Source of the DNA: Streptomyces ficellus | GTDB lineage: Bacteria > Actinomycetota > Actinomycetes > Streptomycetales > Streptomycetaceae | Direction: 5' to 3' | DNA: 64,000 nucleotides | Assembly (NCBI RefSeq): GCF_009739905.1 | Contig: NZ_CP034279.1 | Span: forward strand, 1,674,001 to 1,738,000 | Shown: in pieces, positions 1 through 8,484 of the stretch | How the letters are laid out: every line of letters begins with the position of its first letter | How positions within the stretch are numbered: position 1 is the stretch's first letter | The notes under the pieces: model-generated | The model's database searches: none | What the model was told of the DNA's origin: nothing | What the model saw: only the letters and a program-made list of their open reading frames with translations | Position numbers and translations under genes: made by a program

Positions 1-517
1 ACCGCTCCCCCGCCCGCGCGTCCAGCAGCAGACCCGTCCGCGCCAGGGCCGCCGCGCCGTCCGCGTCCAGCAGGGGCAGCGCGCCGGGCTCGGGCGCGAA
101 GTCGCCGGTCACGGGCGTCGGCGTGCCGGTCGACAGCTCGCCCCGCCAGGCGGCGAGGCCACCGTCCAGGACCCGTACGTCCGGATGTCCCGTCCAGCGC
201 AGCAGCCACCAGGCGCGGGCGGCGCCCCAGCCCTGGCCGCCGTCGTAGGCGACGACCCGCGAGTCGGCGCGGACGCCCGCGCGGCGCATCACCGCGCCGA
301 ACTCCGCCACGTCCGGCAGCGGGTGCCGGCCCCCGGTGCCGGGCGGGCCCGCCAGCTCGGTGTCGAGGTCGACGTACACCGCGCCCGGAATGTGCCCCGC
401 CTCGTACGACGGCCGGCCGGGCGGGCCGCCGAGCTGCCAGCGGACGTCCAGGAGGACCGGGGGGCGCGCGCCGGCCAGCTCGTCGACGAGTTCGGGTGCC
501 GAGATGATGGGGTTCAT
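1..517 (-). CDS. Sulfurtransferase (rhodanese family), 3' part missing
   Basis: The first 172 codons of a rhodanese-type sulfurtransferase run off the left edge of the window. The N-terminus begins MNPIISAPELVDELAG and continues with a LLDVRW segment, an EAGHIPGAVYVDLDTELAG stretch and a VVAYDGGQGWGAARAWWLL segment, which is the N-terminal, non-catalytic rhodanese module of two-domain thiosulfate or 3-mercaptopyruvate sulfurtransferases. The catalytic-cysteine module would lie beyond position 1 and is not seen. I chose the ATG at 517 because a GAGG lies about 9 nt upstream; an in-frame ATG at 526 would add three residues but overlaps that ribosome-binding site. The family transfers sulfane sulfur to cyanide or thiol acceptors in the cytoplasm. 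Which donor this one uses cannot be read from the fragment. Confidence 0.8.
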   Translation of the reverse strand, partial: MNPIISAPELVDELAGARPPVLLDVRWQLGGPPGRPSYEAGHIPGAVYVDLDTELAGPPGTGGRHPLPDVAEFGAVMRRAGVRADSRVVAYDGGQGWGAARAWWLLRWTGHPDVRVLDGGLAAWRGELSTGTPTPVTGDFAPEPGALPLLDADGAAALARTGLLLDARAGER

Positions 518-821
518 GACGTCCATCCTCGCGCAGACGCCGCGGCGCCGGGCGCACGGCCGGAAGACCGGAGGCCGTGGCAGGGATGGGCGCCGATTTT
601 TCGGGCATCCTCCTGCGGGATCGCGCCAATCCACGGCGCGGCCGGGACGCACCGCGCGGCCCTTGGTGCGAGCATCTGACGGGGCGTACGGCCGGGCCTC
701 CAGCCGGTCACCGGCGCTTCACCGGTGACGCGCGCCGGCGGCCGCTTCCGGCGGCGCGCACCGGCACGGCACACGCCCGGTCCCCGCACGGCCACGACGA
801 TGGTCCGAGGAGAGAGTGACG
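518..821. other. Intergenic region between divergent genes
   Basis: There is no convincing gene here; open frames in this stretch are shadows or arginine/proline-rich. It must carry the divergent promoters of the sulfurtransferase and the VOC protein. One perfect 8-bp inverted repeat (GTCACCGG at 707-714, CCGGTGAC at 722-729, 7-nt spacer) could be an operator or a hairpin. No assignment is possible from sequence. Confidence 0.4.
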
Positions 822-1595
822 ATGACCGAGGCGACTCGGCGCAAGCCCGGTACACCTTGCTGGGTGAGCTTGATGGTGCATCGCCTTGACGCGACGCAGG
901 AGTTCTACGGGGCGCTGTTCGGCTGGCGCTTCGAACCGGGTCCGCGACAGCTGGGCCCGTACCTACGCGGGCTGCTCGACGGCAAGGAAGTGGCGGGTAT
1001 CGGCCAGCTTCCCGCCGATCAGGACCTGCCGATCGCCTGGACGACGTACCTGGCGACGGACGACGCCGACGAGACCGCCGAGGCGATCCGGTGCAGCGGG
1101 GGGACGGTCGCCGTCGGGCCGCTGGGTGCCGCGGACGCGGGACGTCTGGCCATCTGCTCCGACCCGACGGGGGCCGTCTTCGGGATCTGGCAGGCCGCCG
1201 CGCACCTCGGCACGGCCGTGGTGGGCGCGCCGGGCACGCCCGCCTGGAACGAGCTGCTGACGCAGGAGACGGAAGCGGTCAGCAAGTTCTACAAGACGGT
1301 GTTCGGGTACGAGCTGGACGCCGGCGATCCGGCCGAGAAGGACCTGGTGACGCTGAAGGTCGACGAGCGGCCGGTCGCCTCGCTGTACGGCATCGGCTCC
1401 TCCCTGCCGCGCGACCGGGGTGCCCACTGGATGACGTGGTTCGAGGTAGCGGACACCGACGAGGCGGCGCGGCGGGTGGCCGGGCTGGGCGGCCGGGTGC
1501 TCCGGGAGCCGTACGACGACCCGGCCGGGCGGCTGGCGACCGTGGCGGACCCGGAGGGTGCGGTGTTCACGCTCGTACGGTCGGCGGGTGCGTGA
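822..1595 (+). CDS. VOC family protein with two glyoxalase-like domains
   Basis: This 257-aa cytoplasmic protein has two tandem vicinal-oxygen-chelate modules, roughly residues 10-125 and 133-255. Each opens with a pairing signature (CWVSLMVHRLDATQEFYGALFGW; then AWNELLTQETEAVSKFYKTVFGY) and closes with a DP-G-V-F strand (SDPTGAVFGIW; ADPEGAVFTLV). This is the PhnB/CFP32-like pattern common in Streptomyces hydroxylases and resistance proteins, but the substrate is unknown. The ATG at 822 is preferred because AGGAG sits 9 nt upstream; a GTG at 816 would be only 3 nt from it. The gene converges on tdk, and both stop codons lie within one hairpin. Confidence 0.8.
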   Translation: MTEATRRKPGTPCWVSLMVHRLDATQEFYGALFGWRFEPGPRQLGPYLRGLLDGKEVAGIGQLPADQDLPIAWTTYLATDDADETAEAIRCSGGTVAVGPLGAADAGRLAICSDPTGAVFGIWQAAAHLGTAVVGAPGTPAWNELLTQETEAVSKFYKTVFGYELDAGDPAEKDLVTLKVDERPVASLYGIGSSLPRDRGAHWMTWFEVADTDEAARRVAGLGGRVLREPYDDPAGRLATVADPEGAVFTLVRSAGA

Positions 1596-1622
1596 CGCAC
1601 GAGCCCCCGGGCCGGTGCGTCA
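1593..1622. terminator. Bidirectional hairpin overlapping both stop codons
   Basis: TGACGCAC (1593-1600) pairs perfectly with GTGCGTCA (1615-1622). The TGA of the VOC gene opens one arm, and the TGA of tdk on the other strand opens the other. The 14-nt loop contains CCCGGG. The hairpin is short but symmetric, and its position suggests a shared terminator for the two convergent genes. Confidence 0.5.
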
Positions 1623-2276
1623 TTCGGCCGGCACCGGCAGCACGTCGGGTGACAGGGCGGCGGCGCGGGCGGAGGCGGCGGTCATACGGCGCCGGTGGTG
1701 ACGGCGGCAGAGCACCTCGTACCCCACCTCCCCGCTCTCGTCACCGGCGTTGACGTCGCCCACGACGACTTGGGCGCCCTCGACGACCATCTCGCCGCCG
1801 ACGGTCCGGGCGTTGTGGGTGGCGCGCGCGCCGCACCAGCACAGGGCCTCGACCTGGAGGACCTCGACCCGGTCGGCGAGTTCGACGAGCCGCTGGGAGC
1901 CGGGGAAGAGCTTGGAGCGGAAGTCGGTGGTGATGCCGAAGGCGAAGACGTCGAGTTCGAGGTCGTCGACGACGCGGGCGAGCTGGTCGATCTGCTCGGG
2001 CGCGAGGAACTGCGCCTCGTCCGCGATCACGTAGTCGCAACGGCCGCCCTTGGAGAGGTGGGCGACGAGGTAGGCGTAGAAGTCGAAGCCCTCGGCGGCC
2101 TCGACCGCGTCCGTGACCAGGCCCAGGCGCGAGGACAGCTTGCCCTCGCCGGCCCGGTCGTCACGGGTGAAGATCATGCCCTGGAGGCCGCGCGCGGAGC
2201 GGTTGTGCTCGATCTGCAGAGCGAGGGTGCTCTTTCCGCAGTCCATCGTTCCGGAGAAGAACACCAGCTCGGGCAT
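1620..2276 (-). CDS. tdk: Thymidine kinase
   Basis: This 218-aa protein is a type II (TK1-like) thymidine kinase, which phosphorylates thymidine to dTMP in the salvage pathway. Visible features are the P-loop GTMDCGKST at residues 9-17, a DEAQ segment at 86-89 that carries the catalytic glutamate, and a zinc-binding lasso with CWC at 146-148 and CRRH at 190-193. The start is the ATG at 2276 (MPELVFFSGT), directly before the first strand; longer upstream frames are low-complexity. Length matches the bacterial family, with a slightly long alanine-rich C-terminal tail. It converges with the VOC gene and is followed upstream by the phosphatase-family gene on the same strand, about 100 bp away. 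Confidence 0.95.
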   Translation of the reverse strand: MPELVFFSGTMDCGKSTLALQIEHNRSARGLQGMIFTRDDRAGEGKLSSRLGLVTDAVEAAEGFDFYAYLVAHLSKGGRCDYVIADEAQFLAPEQIDQLARVVDDLELDVFAFGITTDFRSKLFPGSQRLVELADRVEVLQVEALCWCGARATHNARTVGGEMVVEGAQVVVGDVNAGDESGEVGYEVLCRRHHRRRMTAASARAAALSPDVLPVPAE

Positions 2277-2377
2277 GGGGAAGTGACGCCTTTCGGGTCC
2301 GGTCGCGGAGACGGGGGTGGAGGTGGGGGCTGAGGGTGAGGGTGGGAACGGGGAACGGTGGAACCGTGGAACGGCTG

Positions 2378-3583
2378 TTACGAGCGGACTTCGAGCAGCG
2401 GGACCAGCTGCTCCACGGGCGTCATGGAGCCGTGCACGCCGACCATCGCGGACTCGTTGGGCTCGTTGACCGACGCCGTGATGACGACGTCGTCGTGGGC
2501 GGCCGCGACGACGTCGCCGATCCTGGCGTGGACGCGCTCGTCGACCACCGGGCCGAACCAGCCGGCCTCGATCGCCTCGTCGCGGCTCGCCACCCAGAAC
2601 TGCTCGCCCAGCACCTCGCGCCAGCAGGTCAGTACGTCGGTCTCGGCGCCCGGCACCGCGTAGACGTGGCGGGCCCGGCCCTCGCCGCCGAGCAGGGCGA
2701 CTCCCGCGCTCAGCTCCCAGTCCTCGTCGAAGTCGATGCGGGACTGCTCGTCGAACGGGATGTCGATCATCCCGTGGTCGGCGGTGACGTACAGCGCGGT
2801 GCGGGGCGGGAGCTGCTCGGCCAGGCGCTGGACGAGACGGTCGACGCACATCAACTGGCCGCGCCAGGCGTCGGAGTCGACGCCGAAGCGGTGACCGCTG
2901 CCGTCGACCTCGCTGTAGTACGTGTAGACGAGGGAACGGTCACCGGCGGCGAGTTCCCCGGCGGCCAGGTCCATCCGTTCCTCACCGGTGAGCCGCCCAT
3001 GAAACGTTCCGCCGCTGAGCGCGACCTTGGTCAGGGGCGTGTCGCGGAAGGTCGGCGAGGAGACCTGCGCGGTGTGGACGCCGACGGCGTCGGCGAGCTG
3101 GAAGACGGTCGGGTACGGCTGCCAGGCGTGCGGCGGCGTCCAGGGCTTCCAGCGCAGCTGGTTCATCAGCCGGCCGATGGCCGGGTCGCGCACGGTGTAG
3201 CCGGGCATGCCGTGCTCGCCCGGCGGCCGTCCGGTGCCGACGGACGCCAGTGAGGTCGCGGTGGTGGCGGGGAACCCGGCGGTGATCGGTCGTCCCGTGC
3301 CGCCCCTGGAGCTGCCCAGGAGCGACGTGAGGTACGGGGCCTCGTCGGGGTGGGCCTTGATCTGCTCCCAGCCGAGGCCGTCGATCAGGAACACGCAGTT
3401 GCGGTCGGCGGGCGTCAGCTCGCTGATGCGGTGCTCGAACCCGGGTACGTCCAGACCGGCGGCGAGCGTCGGCAGCAGGTCGGCGAGGGAGCCGGAGCCG
3501 TACTCGGGCACGGGTGCGGTGCCGGGGGCGAGCGGCTCGGGTTCGTCGGGCCAGGCGGGTGCCATGTGTGCGGGCTGGACCAT
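2378..3583 (-). CDS. Alkaline phosphatase superfamily protein (nucleotide pyrophosphatase/phosphodiesterase-like)
   Basis: This 401-aa protein shows the metal-binding pattern of type I phosphodiesterase/nucleotide pyrophosphatase folds. The first aspartate is in VFLIDGLGWEQ, a nucleophile-type threonine is in FPATTATSLASVGTG, a YYSEVDGSGHRFG segment supplies Asp and His, and VTADHGM supplies the final Asp-His pair. No signal peptide or membrane segment is visible, so a cytoplasmic enzyme is likely. The true substrate (nucleotide, phosphodiester or phosphonate) cannot be read from the sequence. The start codon overlaps the stop of the upstream DUF5998 gene (TGATG), so the two are translationally coupled. 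The stop is TAA, less usual at this GC content. Confidence 0.85.
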   Translation of the reverse strand: MVQPAHMAPAWPDEPEPLAPGTAPVPEYGSGSLADLLPTLAAGLDVPGFEHRISELTPADRNCVFLIDGLGWEQIKAHPDEAPYLTSLLGSSRGGTGRPITAGFPATTATSLASVGTGRPPGEHGMPGYTVRDPAIGRLMNQLRWKPWTPPHAWQPYPTVFQLADAVGVHTAQVSSPTFRDTPLTKVALSGGTFHGRLTGEERMDLAAGELAAGDRSLVYTYYSEVDGSGHRFGVDSDAWRGQLMCVDRLVQRLAEQLPPRTALYVTADHGMIDIPFDEQSRIDFDEDWELSAGVALLGGEGRARHVYAVPGAETDVLTCWREVLGEQFWVASRDEAIEAGWFGPVVDERVHARIGDVVAAAHDDVVITASVNEPNESAMVGVHGSMTPVEQLVPLLEVRS

Positions 3584-4179
3584 CAGCGGGTGGCCGCGGT
3601 GGCTTCGGAGAGCGCCTGGGCGAAGGCGAGGGCCTGCCGCACCGTCTCGGGGCCGTCACCGGCCTCGCTGACGCGCAGGCTCAGGTCGTCGGCCGTGGAG
3701 TTGCCGGTGTAGCCGTGGTCGGCCTCGCAGTTCGGGTCGCCGCACGCGGCGGGCTCCAGGTCGAGCCGGGAGACGGCGCCCCAGCCGATGGTGAGGACGA
3801 CCTCGCGCGGCAGGGTGCCGGGGGTGTACGACTCGGGGTTCGCCACGACGCGGCTGAGGACGACGGACGAGATCCGGCCGAGCTTGACCGACTCGGTGGA
3901 AGTGGTCGCGTACGGCGTCGGGGAGCTGGTGTCGGCGTTCTGCTCGTCGGTGTGACTGACGATGAAGCGGTTGGCCGTCAGGACCAGGACCGTGACGTGC
4001 CGGCGCACCTCGTTGGCGTCGAAGGTGGTCTCCTGGTGGACCAGGTACGACGCGATCGGCTCCCCGCCGACGGCGGCCTCGACCGCCTCGGCCACAAGGG
4101 CCGGGTAGTAGCCGCTGCGCTCGATCGCCGCGCGCAGCCCCTGGGTGGTCGTCGTACCGGTCTTCGCCATGGACTCCAT
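3583..4179 (-). CDS. DUF5998 family protein
   Basis: This 198-aa protein belongs to a conserved actinobacterial family without known function. It starts MESMAKTGTTTTQGLRAAIERSGYYPALVAEAVEAAV and contains HQETTFDANEVRRHVTVLVLTANRFIVSHTDE, an alternating hydrophobic strand pattern that resembles a pleckstrin-like or cytoskeletal-adaptor beta core. A CGDPNCEADHGYTG segment with two cysteines and a histidine might bind a metal. No signal peptide or transmembrane helix is seen. It overlaps the downstream phosphatase-family gene by one base, so they likely form a two-gene operon, and a link in function is inferred only from that coupling. An alternative start is the second methionine (position 4). 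Confidence 0.8.
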   Translation of the reverse strand: MESMAKTGTTTTQGLRAAIERSGYYPALVAEAVEAAVGGEPIASYLVHQETTFDANEVRRHVTVLVLTANRFIVSHTDEQNADTSSPTPYATTSTESVKLGRISSVVLSRVVANPESYTPGTLPREVVLTIGWGAVSRLDLEPAACGDPNCEADHGYTGNSTADDLSLRVSEAGDGPETVRQALAFAQALSEATAATR

Positions 4180-4261
4180 CCTACGGGGGCGCGGTGCCTG
4201 CGCGGGACGCCCGTGCGCCGTGCCGTCCGGCGTGCGATCCCGGCGTGCGTGGCGGTGGGCG

Positions 4262-7126
4262 TCAGTAGCTGGGGAGCCGGCGCGGGCCGAGGTCGGTGCG
4301 GGCGGGGGGCGGGGCGAGCCGGACGGTGGCGCCGAGGACGGAGAGGCCCTGCGGTGCGACGACCACGGGCTCCAGCCCGACAGCGACGATCTCCGGGTGG
4401 TCGTCGACCAGCCGTGACACCCGGAGCAGCAGCTCTTCGAGGGCGGGGGTGTCGACGGGTGCGGAGCCGCGCCAGCCGAACAGCAGCGGGGCCGTGCGGA
4501 GGGAGCGGATCTGTTCGGCGACGTCCCGGTCGGTGGCCGGGACCAGGCGGTGGGCGGTGTCGCCCAGCAGCTCGGAGGGCGCGCCCGCGAGGCCGAAGGA
4601 CAGGACGGCGCCCACCGCGGGGTCGATCGCGGCGCGGACGACGGTGTCGACGCCGCGCGGGACCATGGCCTGGACGACGGGCTGGAGCTCCTCGGGCTTG
4701 CCGAGGGTCTCGGTCAGCTCCGAGTAGGCGGTGCGCAGCTGCTCCTCGGTGGCCAGGTCGAGGCGCACGCCGCCGAGGTCGGGGCGATGGCGGAGGTGCG
4801 GGGCGGTGGTCTTGAGCGCCACGGGGTAGCCGAGGCCGGTGGCGGCGCGGACCGCGTCGTCGGGGGTGGGAGCGGGGAGCGTGGGGCGTACGGGGATGCC
4901 GTAGCGCCCGAGGAGCTCGCGGGCGGCGTCGGCGCCGAGGGTGACGCCCCGCTCGTCGGCCTCCGGTGCGAGCGCCCGCTCGATCTGTGCGGCGGCCCCC
5001 GCCTCGTCGATGCCCTCGTACTCGGGGACGCGTCCGGGGTCGGCGGCCTGACGGCGCCACTGCCCGTACCTGACCGCCTCCGCCAGCGCCCGGACGGCCC
5101 GCTCGGCGGCGGGGTACGCCGGGATGCGGTTGTGGGGCGGGGTGGGCGGGGCGGGGTCGGCCGTGGTGGGTTCGGCGGCGGGGGTTTCTTGGGCGGCGGC
5201 GGGTGGGGTGGAGGCAGCGGCGGGGGTCGGTGGTGGGGTGGCGGGAGCCGGTGGGGCCGTGCTGGTGGCTGCCGCCAGGGCGTCGGCGAGGGCGCCCATC
5301 TCCACGTGGACGACCAGCACGGGCTTGGCCGGTGCCTCCGCGGTGGCGGCGCGGAGCGCCTCGGCCAGGACCTCGCCGTCGCCGGACTCGGTCAGCCCGT
5401 TCTCGCCGACCCAGGGGATCGCGGTGACCACGACCGCGTCGCACGCGTCGTCCCGGAGGGCTTCGGCGAGGGCGGTACGGAAGTCCTGCGGCGTGGCGGC
5501 CGTCGTCAGGTCGCGCGGGCGCCGGGGCCGCAGCCCCTCGGTGAGGCAGGCGTCGTACGTCAGCAGGCCCAGCGACTCCGAGTTGCCGAGGATCGCGACC
5601 CGCGGGCCGGCCGGGAGCGGCTGCCCGGCGAGGAGCAGGCCCGCGTCGACCAGTTCGGTGACCGTGTCCACCCGGATGACGCCCGCCTGCCGCAGCAGGG
5701 CCGAGACGGTGGTGTGGGGGATGCGCGTGACCGGCACGGCGTGGCCGGGGGGCGCGCTGCCGCTGTGCCGGCCGCCCTTGACGACGACGACCGGTTTCAC
5801 CGCCGCCGTGCGCCGGGCGAGCCTGGTGAACTTGCGGGGGTTGCCGATCGATTCCAGGTAGAGCAGGACGACGTCGGTCTCGGGGTCGTCGTACCAGTGC
5901 TGGAGGATGTCGTTGCCCGATACGTCGGCGCGGTTGCCCGCGGAGATGAACGACGACAGGCCCGCCCCGCGCCGGTGCAGCCCGGACAGCAGGGCGATGC
6001 CGATGGCACCGGACTGGGTGAACAGACCGATCCGGCCCGGTGCGGGCGGGTGCGGCGCCAGGGAGGCGTTGAGCCGCACGCCGGGCGCCGTGTTGATGAT
6101 GCCGAACGCGTTGGGGCCGATGATGCGCATGCCGTACGAGCGTGCCCGGCGCACCAGTTCACGCTGGCGCTCCCGGCCTCCGGCGCCCTGCTCGGCGTAA
6201 CCGGCCGTCAGGACGACCAGGCCCCGCACCCCGTGCTCGCCGCAGTCGGCGACGGCCTCCAGGACCCGGTCGGCCGGTACGGCGACGACGGCGAGGTCGA
6301 CGGGCTCGCCGATCTCGGCGACGGAGCGGAAGGCGGGCACCCCGTCCAGGGAGGTCGTCGTCTCCGGCAGGGCGCGGTTGACGGCGTACGTACGGCCCGT
6401 GTACCCGGCTTCGAGGAGGTTGCGCAGGACCGTACGGCCGACTCCGCCGGGGATGCGGCCCGCGCCGACGACCGCGACGGAGCCCGGGGCGAGGAGCCGC
6501 TGCACGGACCGGGCCTCGGCGCGCTGTTCGCGGGCCCGCTGGACGGCGAGGGACCGGTCGGTGGGTTCGAGGTCGAGGTGGAGGCGGACGGCGCCGTCCT
6601 CGAAGCTGCGCTTCTGGGTGTAGCCGGCGTCCGTGAACACCTTGATCATCTTGTTGTTGGCGGGGAGCACCTCGGCGGCGAACCGCCGGATGCCCCGCTC
6701 GCGCGCGACCGCCGCGATGTGTTCGAGCAGGGCGGAGGCCACCCCCCGCCCCTGGTGGGCGTCCTGCACCAGGAAGGCGACCTCCGCCTCGTCGGCGGGG
6801 GCGGTGGCGGGCAGGCCCTGGGCGTTGATCCGGTCGTAGCGGACGGTCGCGATGAACTCGCCGCCGACGGTGGCCGCGAGGCCGACCCGGTCCACGTAGT
6901 CGTGGTGGGTGAAGCGGTGCACGTCCTTGGCGGAGAGCCGGGGGTAGGGTGCGAAGAACCGGTAGTACTTCGACTCGTCCGAGACCTGCTCGTAGAAGCT
7001 GACCAGGCGTTCGGCGTCATCCGTGGTGATCGGCCTGATCCGCGCGGTGCCGCCGTCCCGCAGCACGACGTCGGCCTCCCAGTGATCGGGGTACACGTGT
7101 TCCGGCTGATCCGACGGGGTCCGCAT
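4262..7126 (-). CDS. PatA-like protein acetyltransferase: GNAT domain fused to acyl-CoA-synthetase-like body
   Basis: This 954-aa protein starts MRTPSDQPEHVYPDHWEADV. Residues about 20-190 form a GNAT acetyltransferase with the acetyl-CoA loop QDAHQGRGVASALLEH. A CoA-binding Rossmann domain follows (APGSVAVVGAGRIPGGVGRT, about residues 210-320), then a ligase-CoA domain (GPNAFGIINTAPGVRLNAS; LFTQSGAIGIAL), a long Ala/Pro/Thr linker and a C-terminal ATP-grasp domain (about 720-950). The order GNAT first, synthetase second is that described for S. lividans PatA, which acetylates acyl-CoA synthetases on lysine; the reverse order is found in Salmonella Pat. The SHTGA-type phosphohistidine motif of NDP-forming synthetases is not recognisable (the region reads PPGHAVPVTRIPHTT), so the large body is probably a ligand sensor rather than an active ligase. 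The ATG at 7126 is chosen because upstream sequence is non-coding in character. Confidence 0.85.
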   Translation of the reverse strand: MRTPSDQPEHVYPDHWEADVVLRDGGTARIRPITTDDAERLVSFYEQVSDESKYYRFFAPYPRLSAKDVHRFTHHDYVDRVGLAATVGGEFIATVRYDRINAQGLPATAPADEAEVAFLVQDAHQGRGVASALLEHIAAVARERGIRRFAAEVLPANNKMIKVFTDAGYTQKRSFEDGAVRLHLDLEPTDRSLAVQRAREQRAEARSVQRLLAPGSVAVVGAGRIPGGVGRTVLRNLLEAGYTGRTYAVNRALPETTTSLDGVPAFRSVAEIGEPVDLAVVAVPADRVLEAVADCGEHGVRGLVVLTAGYAEQGAGGRERQRELVRRARSYGMRIIGPNAFGIINTAPGVRLNASLAPHPPAPGRIGLFTQSGAIGIALLSGLHRRGAGLSSFISAGNRADVSGNDILQHWYDDPETDVVLLYLESIGNPRKFTRLARRTAAVKPVVVVKGGRHSGSAPPGHAVPVTRIPHTTVSALLRQAGVIRVDTVTELVDAGLLLAGQPLPAGPRVAILGNSESLGLLTYDACLTEGLRPRRPRDLTTAATPQDFRTALAEALRDDACDAVVVTAIPWVGENGLTESGDGEVLAEALRAATAEAPAKPVLVVHVEMGALADALAAATSTAPPAPATPPPTPAAASTPPAAAQETPAAEPTTADPAPPTPPHNRIPAYPAAERAVRALAEAVRYGQWRRQAADPGRVPEYEGIDEAGAAAQIERALAPEADERGVTLGADAARELLGRYGIPVRPTLPAPTPDDAVRAATGLGYPVALKTTAPHLRHRPDLGGVRLDLATEEQLRTAYSELTETLGKPEELQPVVQAMVPRGVDTVVRAAIDPAVGAVLSFGLAGAPSELLGDTAHRLVPATDRDVAEQIRSLRTAPLLFGWRGSAPVDTPALEELLLRVSRLVDDHPEIVAVGLEPVVVAPQGLSVLGATVRLAPPPARTDLGPRRLPSY

Positions 7127-7274
7127 GGGCCCCAGCGTACGGTGCGGGCGCCGGTCGCGGAGGTGCTGTGGACAACGCGGGGGACAACGCGGGGCGAGGC
7201 GCGCCGACCGGCGGTCGTGGCCCCGTGAAGGCCGGTTCGAGCACCCTGTGGGACGTGAGAGACTGGATTCGACA

Positions 7275-7290
7275 ACTGGTCTAGACAACC
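7275..7290 (+). promoter_or_regulatory. dre site (DasR operator) upstream of ptsH
   Basis: ACTGGTCTAGACAACC matches the Streptomyces dre consensus A(C/T)TGGTCTAGACCA(G/C)T at all core positions, with GTCTAGAC as a perfect central palindrome. It ends 23 bp before the ptsH start codon. DasR, the GlcNAc-responsive GntR repressor, is known to bind upstream of the general PTS genes in S. coelicolor; binding here is inferred from the match. Confidence 0.85.
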
Positions 7291-7313
7291 GCCGAGACTC
7301 GAAGGGCAACACC

Positions 7314-7595
7314 ATGGCTGAGCGCCGCGTCAACGTCGGCTGGGCCGAGGGCCTGCACGCCCGCCCCGCCTCCATCTTCGTCCGCGCCGCCACGGCCTCC
7401 GGCGTCCCCGTGACGATCGCCAAGGCCGACGGCAACCCGGTCAACGCCGCGTCGATGCTCGCGGTGCTGGGCCTGGGCGCGCAGGGCGGCGAGGAGATCG
7501 TGCTCGCTTCGGACGCGGAGGGCGCGGACGCCGCCCTGGACCGTCTGGCGAAGCTGGTCGCCGAGGGGCTCGAGGAGCTCCCCGAGACCGTCTGA
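7314..7595 (+). CDS. ptsH: Phosphocarrier protein HPr
   Basis: This 93-aa protein is the HPr phosphocarrier of the sugar phosphotransferase system. The active-site histidine is His15 in GLHARPAS, phosphorylated by enzyme I and donating to enzymes IIA. The second conserved region is NPVNAASMLAVLGLG, in which Ser47 occupies the place of the regulatory Ser46 of low-GC Gram-positives. The ATG at 7314 follows a GAAGGG ribosome-binding site. Control by DasR is indicated by the dre site directly upstream, tying PTS activity to N-acetylglucosamine and development. The gene stands alone, between patA (divergent) and a convergent GntR regulator; enzyme I is not in the window. Confidence 0.95.
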   Translation: MAERRVNVGWAEGLHARPASIFVRAATASGVPVTIAKADGNPVNAASMLAVLGLGAQGGEEIVLASDAEGADAALDRLAKLVAEGLEELPETV

Positions 7596-7610
7596 CCCCT
7601 CTCCGGCGCC

Positions 7611-7649
7611 GAGCGGAGTCGTCAAGCGGAGTCATCGAGCGGAGTCGTC
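7611..7649. repeat. Three tandem 13-bp repeats after ptsH
   Basis: GAGCGGAGTCGTC (7611-7623) is followed directly by AAGCGGAGTCATC and a second exact GAGCGGAGTCGTC (7637-7649). They lie 15 bp downstream of the ptsH stop, in the convergent space before the GntR gene. The function is unknown; it may be a slippage-derived spacer. Confidence 0.6.
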
Positions 7650-7785
7650 CTCCCGGAAACGGGCGGTTCGGCTCCGCTTTCGTCCGTCCGGGGCGGCATG
7701 GGCTTTCGGCGCTTTTCGGCGGACCCGGAATTGCTCTGGGTGCTCATCGGGTGCGAATTTCTCCCTCTCCTTTACCGGAGCGCTG

Positions 7786-8484
7786 TTAATTCCGGGCACT
7801 CGCGGTGTTTACGCGATGTTGCGAAGTCCTCACCACGGTCCCACCACCCGCATTCCCCGGCGTGCGGCGCAGCCGGTACGCGGACAGGGACCGCTCGACG
7901 TGGCGGGCGGTGAGCGCGCGGGCGCGTTCGGCGTCGCCGCGGGCCACGGCGTCCACGATGGCGCCGCGCTCCGCCCACGCCTCGACCGGCCGGGCGGGCT
8001 CCTCGGCCACGTACATCCAGGCGATCTTGTGCCGGAGCTGGGTCAGCAGCGCCGACAGCGCCGGGCTGCCGCACGCCTGGGCGAGCGTCTCGTGGAACCA
8101 GCCGCCCAGCGACCCGAGGTCCTCTCCCGGGCCGCGCCGCGCCCGCTCCTGACCCAGCCTGACCAGGCCCCGCAGCACCTTCAGGTGGGCCTCGGTGTGC
8201 CGCTGGGCCGCGCGCGCGGCACCCAGCGGCTCCAGCAGCGTCCGCATCTCCAGCAGGTCGGCCGCCTCCTGCTCGGTGGGCTCGGCGACGCACGCGCCGG
8301 CGTGGCGGCGGGTGGTCACGAAGCCCTCGGACTCCAGGGTGCGCAGCGCTTCGCGGACCGGGACGCGCGAGACGCCGTAGCGGCGGGCCAGCTGCTCCTC
8401 GGTGAGGCGGCTGCCTCGCGCGAACACGCCGATGACGATGTCGTCGCGGATCGCCGTGCACACCGAGTGCGCCGGAATGCGCAT
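7786..8484 (-). CDS. GntR family transcriptional regulator (FadR/VanR-like)
   Basis: This 232-aa DNA-binding regulator has a winged helix-turn-helix at about residues 8-70 (LTEEQLARRYGVSRVPVREALRTLESEGFV), the GntR signature. An all-helical FCD-type effector domain follows (EMRTLLEPLGAARAAQ; WFHETLAQACGSPALSALL; RARALTARHVERSL), placing it in the FadR/VanR subgroup that binds small carboxylates. The ATG at 8484 (MRIPAHSVCTAIRDD) is chosen because a GGGGG ribosome-binding site precedes it; longer frames start outside the family alignment. It converges on ptsH. The effector and target are unknown, and nothing shows that it regulates ptsH. Confidence 0.85.
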   Translation of the reverse strand: MRIPAHSVCTAIRDDIVIGVFARGSRLTEEQLARRYGVSRVPVREALRTLESEGFVTTRRHAGACVAEPTEQEAADLLEMRTLLEPLGAARAAQRHTEAHLKVLRGLVRLGQERARRGPGEDLGSLGGWFHETLAQACGSPALSALLTQLRHKIAWMYVAEEPARPVEAWAERGAIVDAVARGDAERARALTARHVERSLSAYRLRRTPGNAGGGTVVRTSQHRVNTASARN

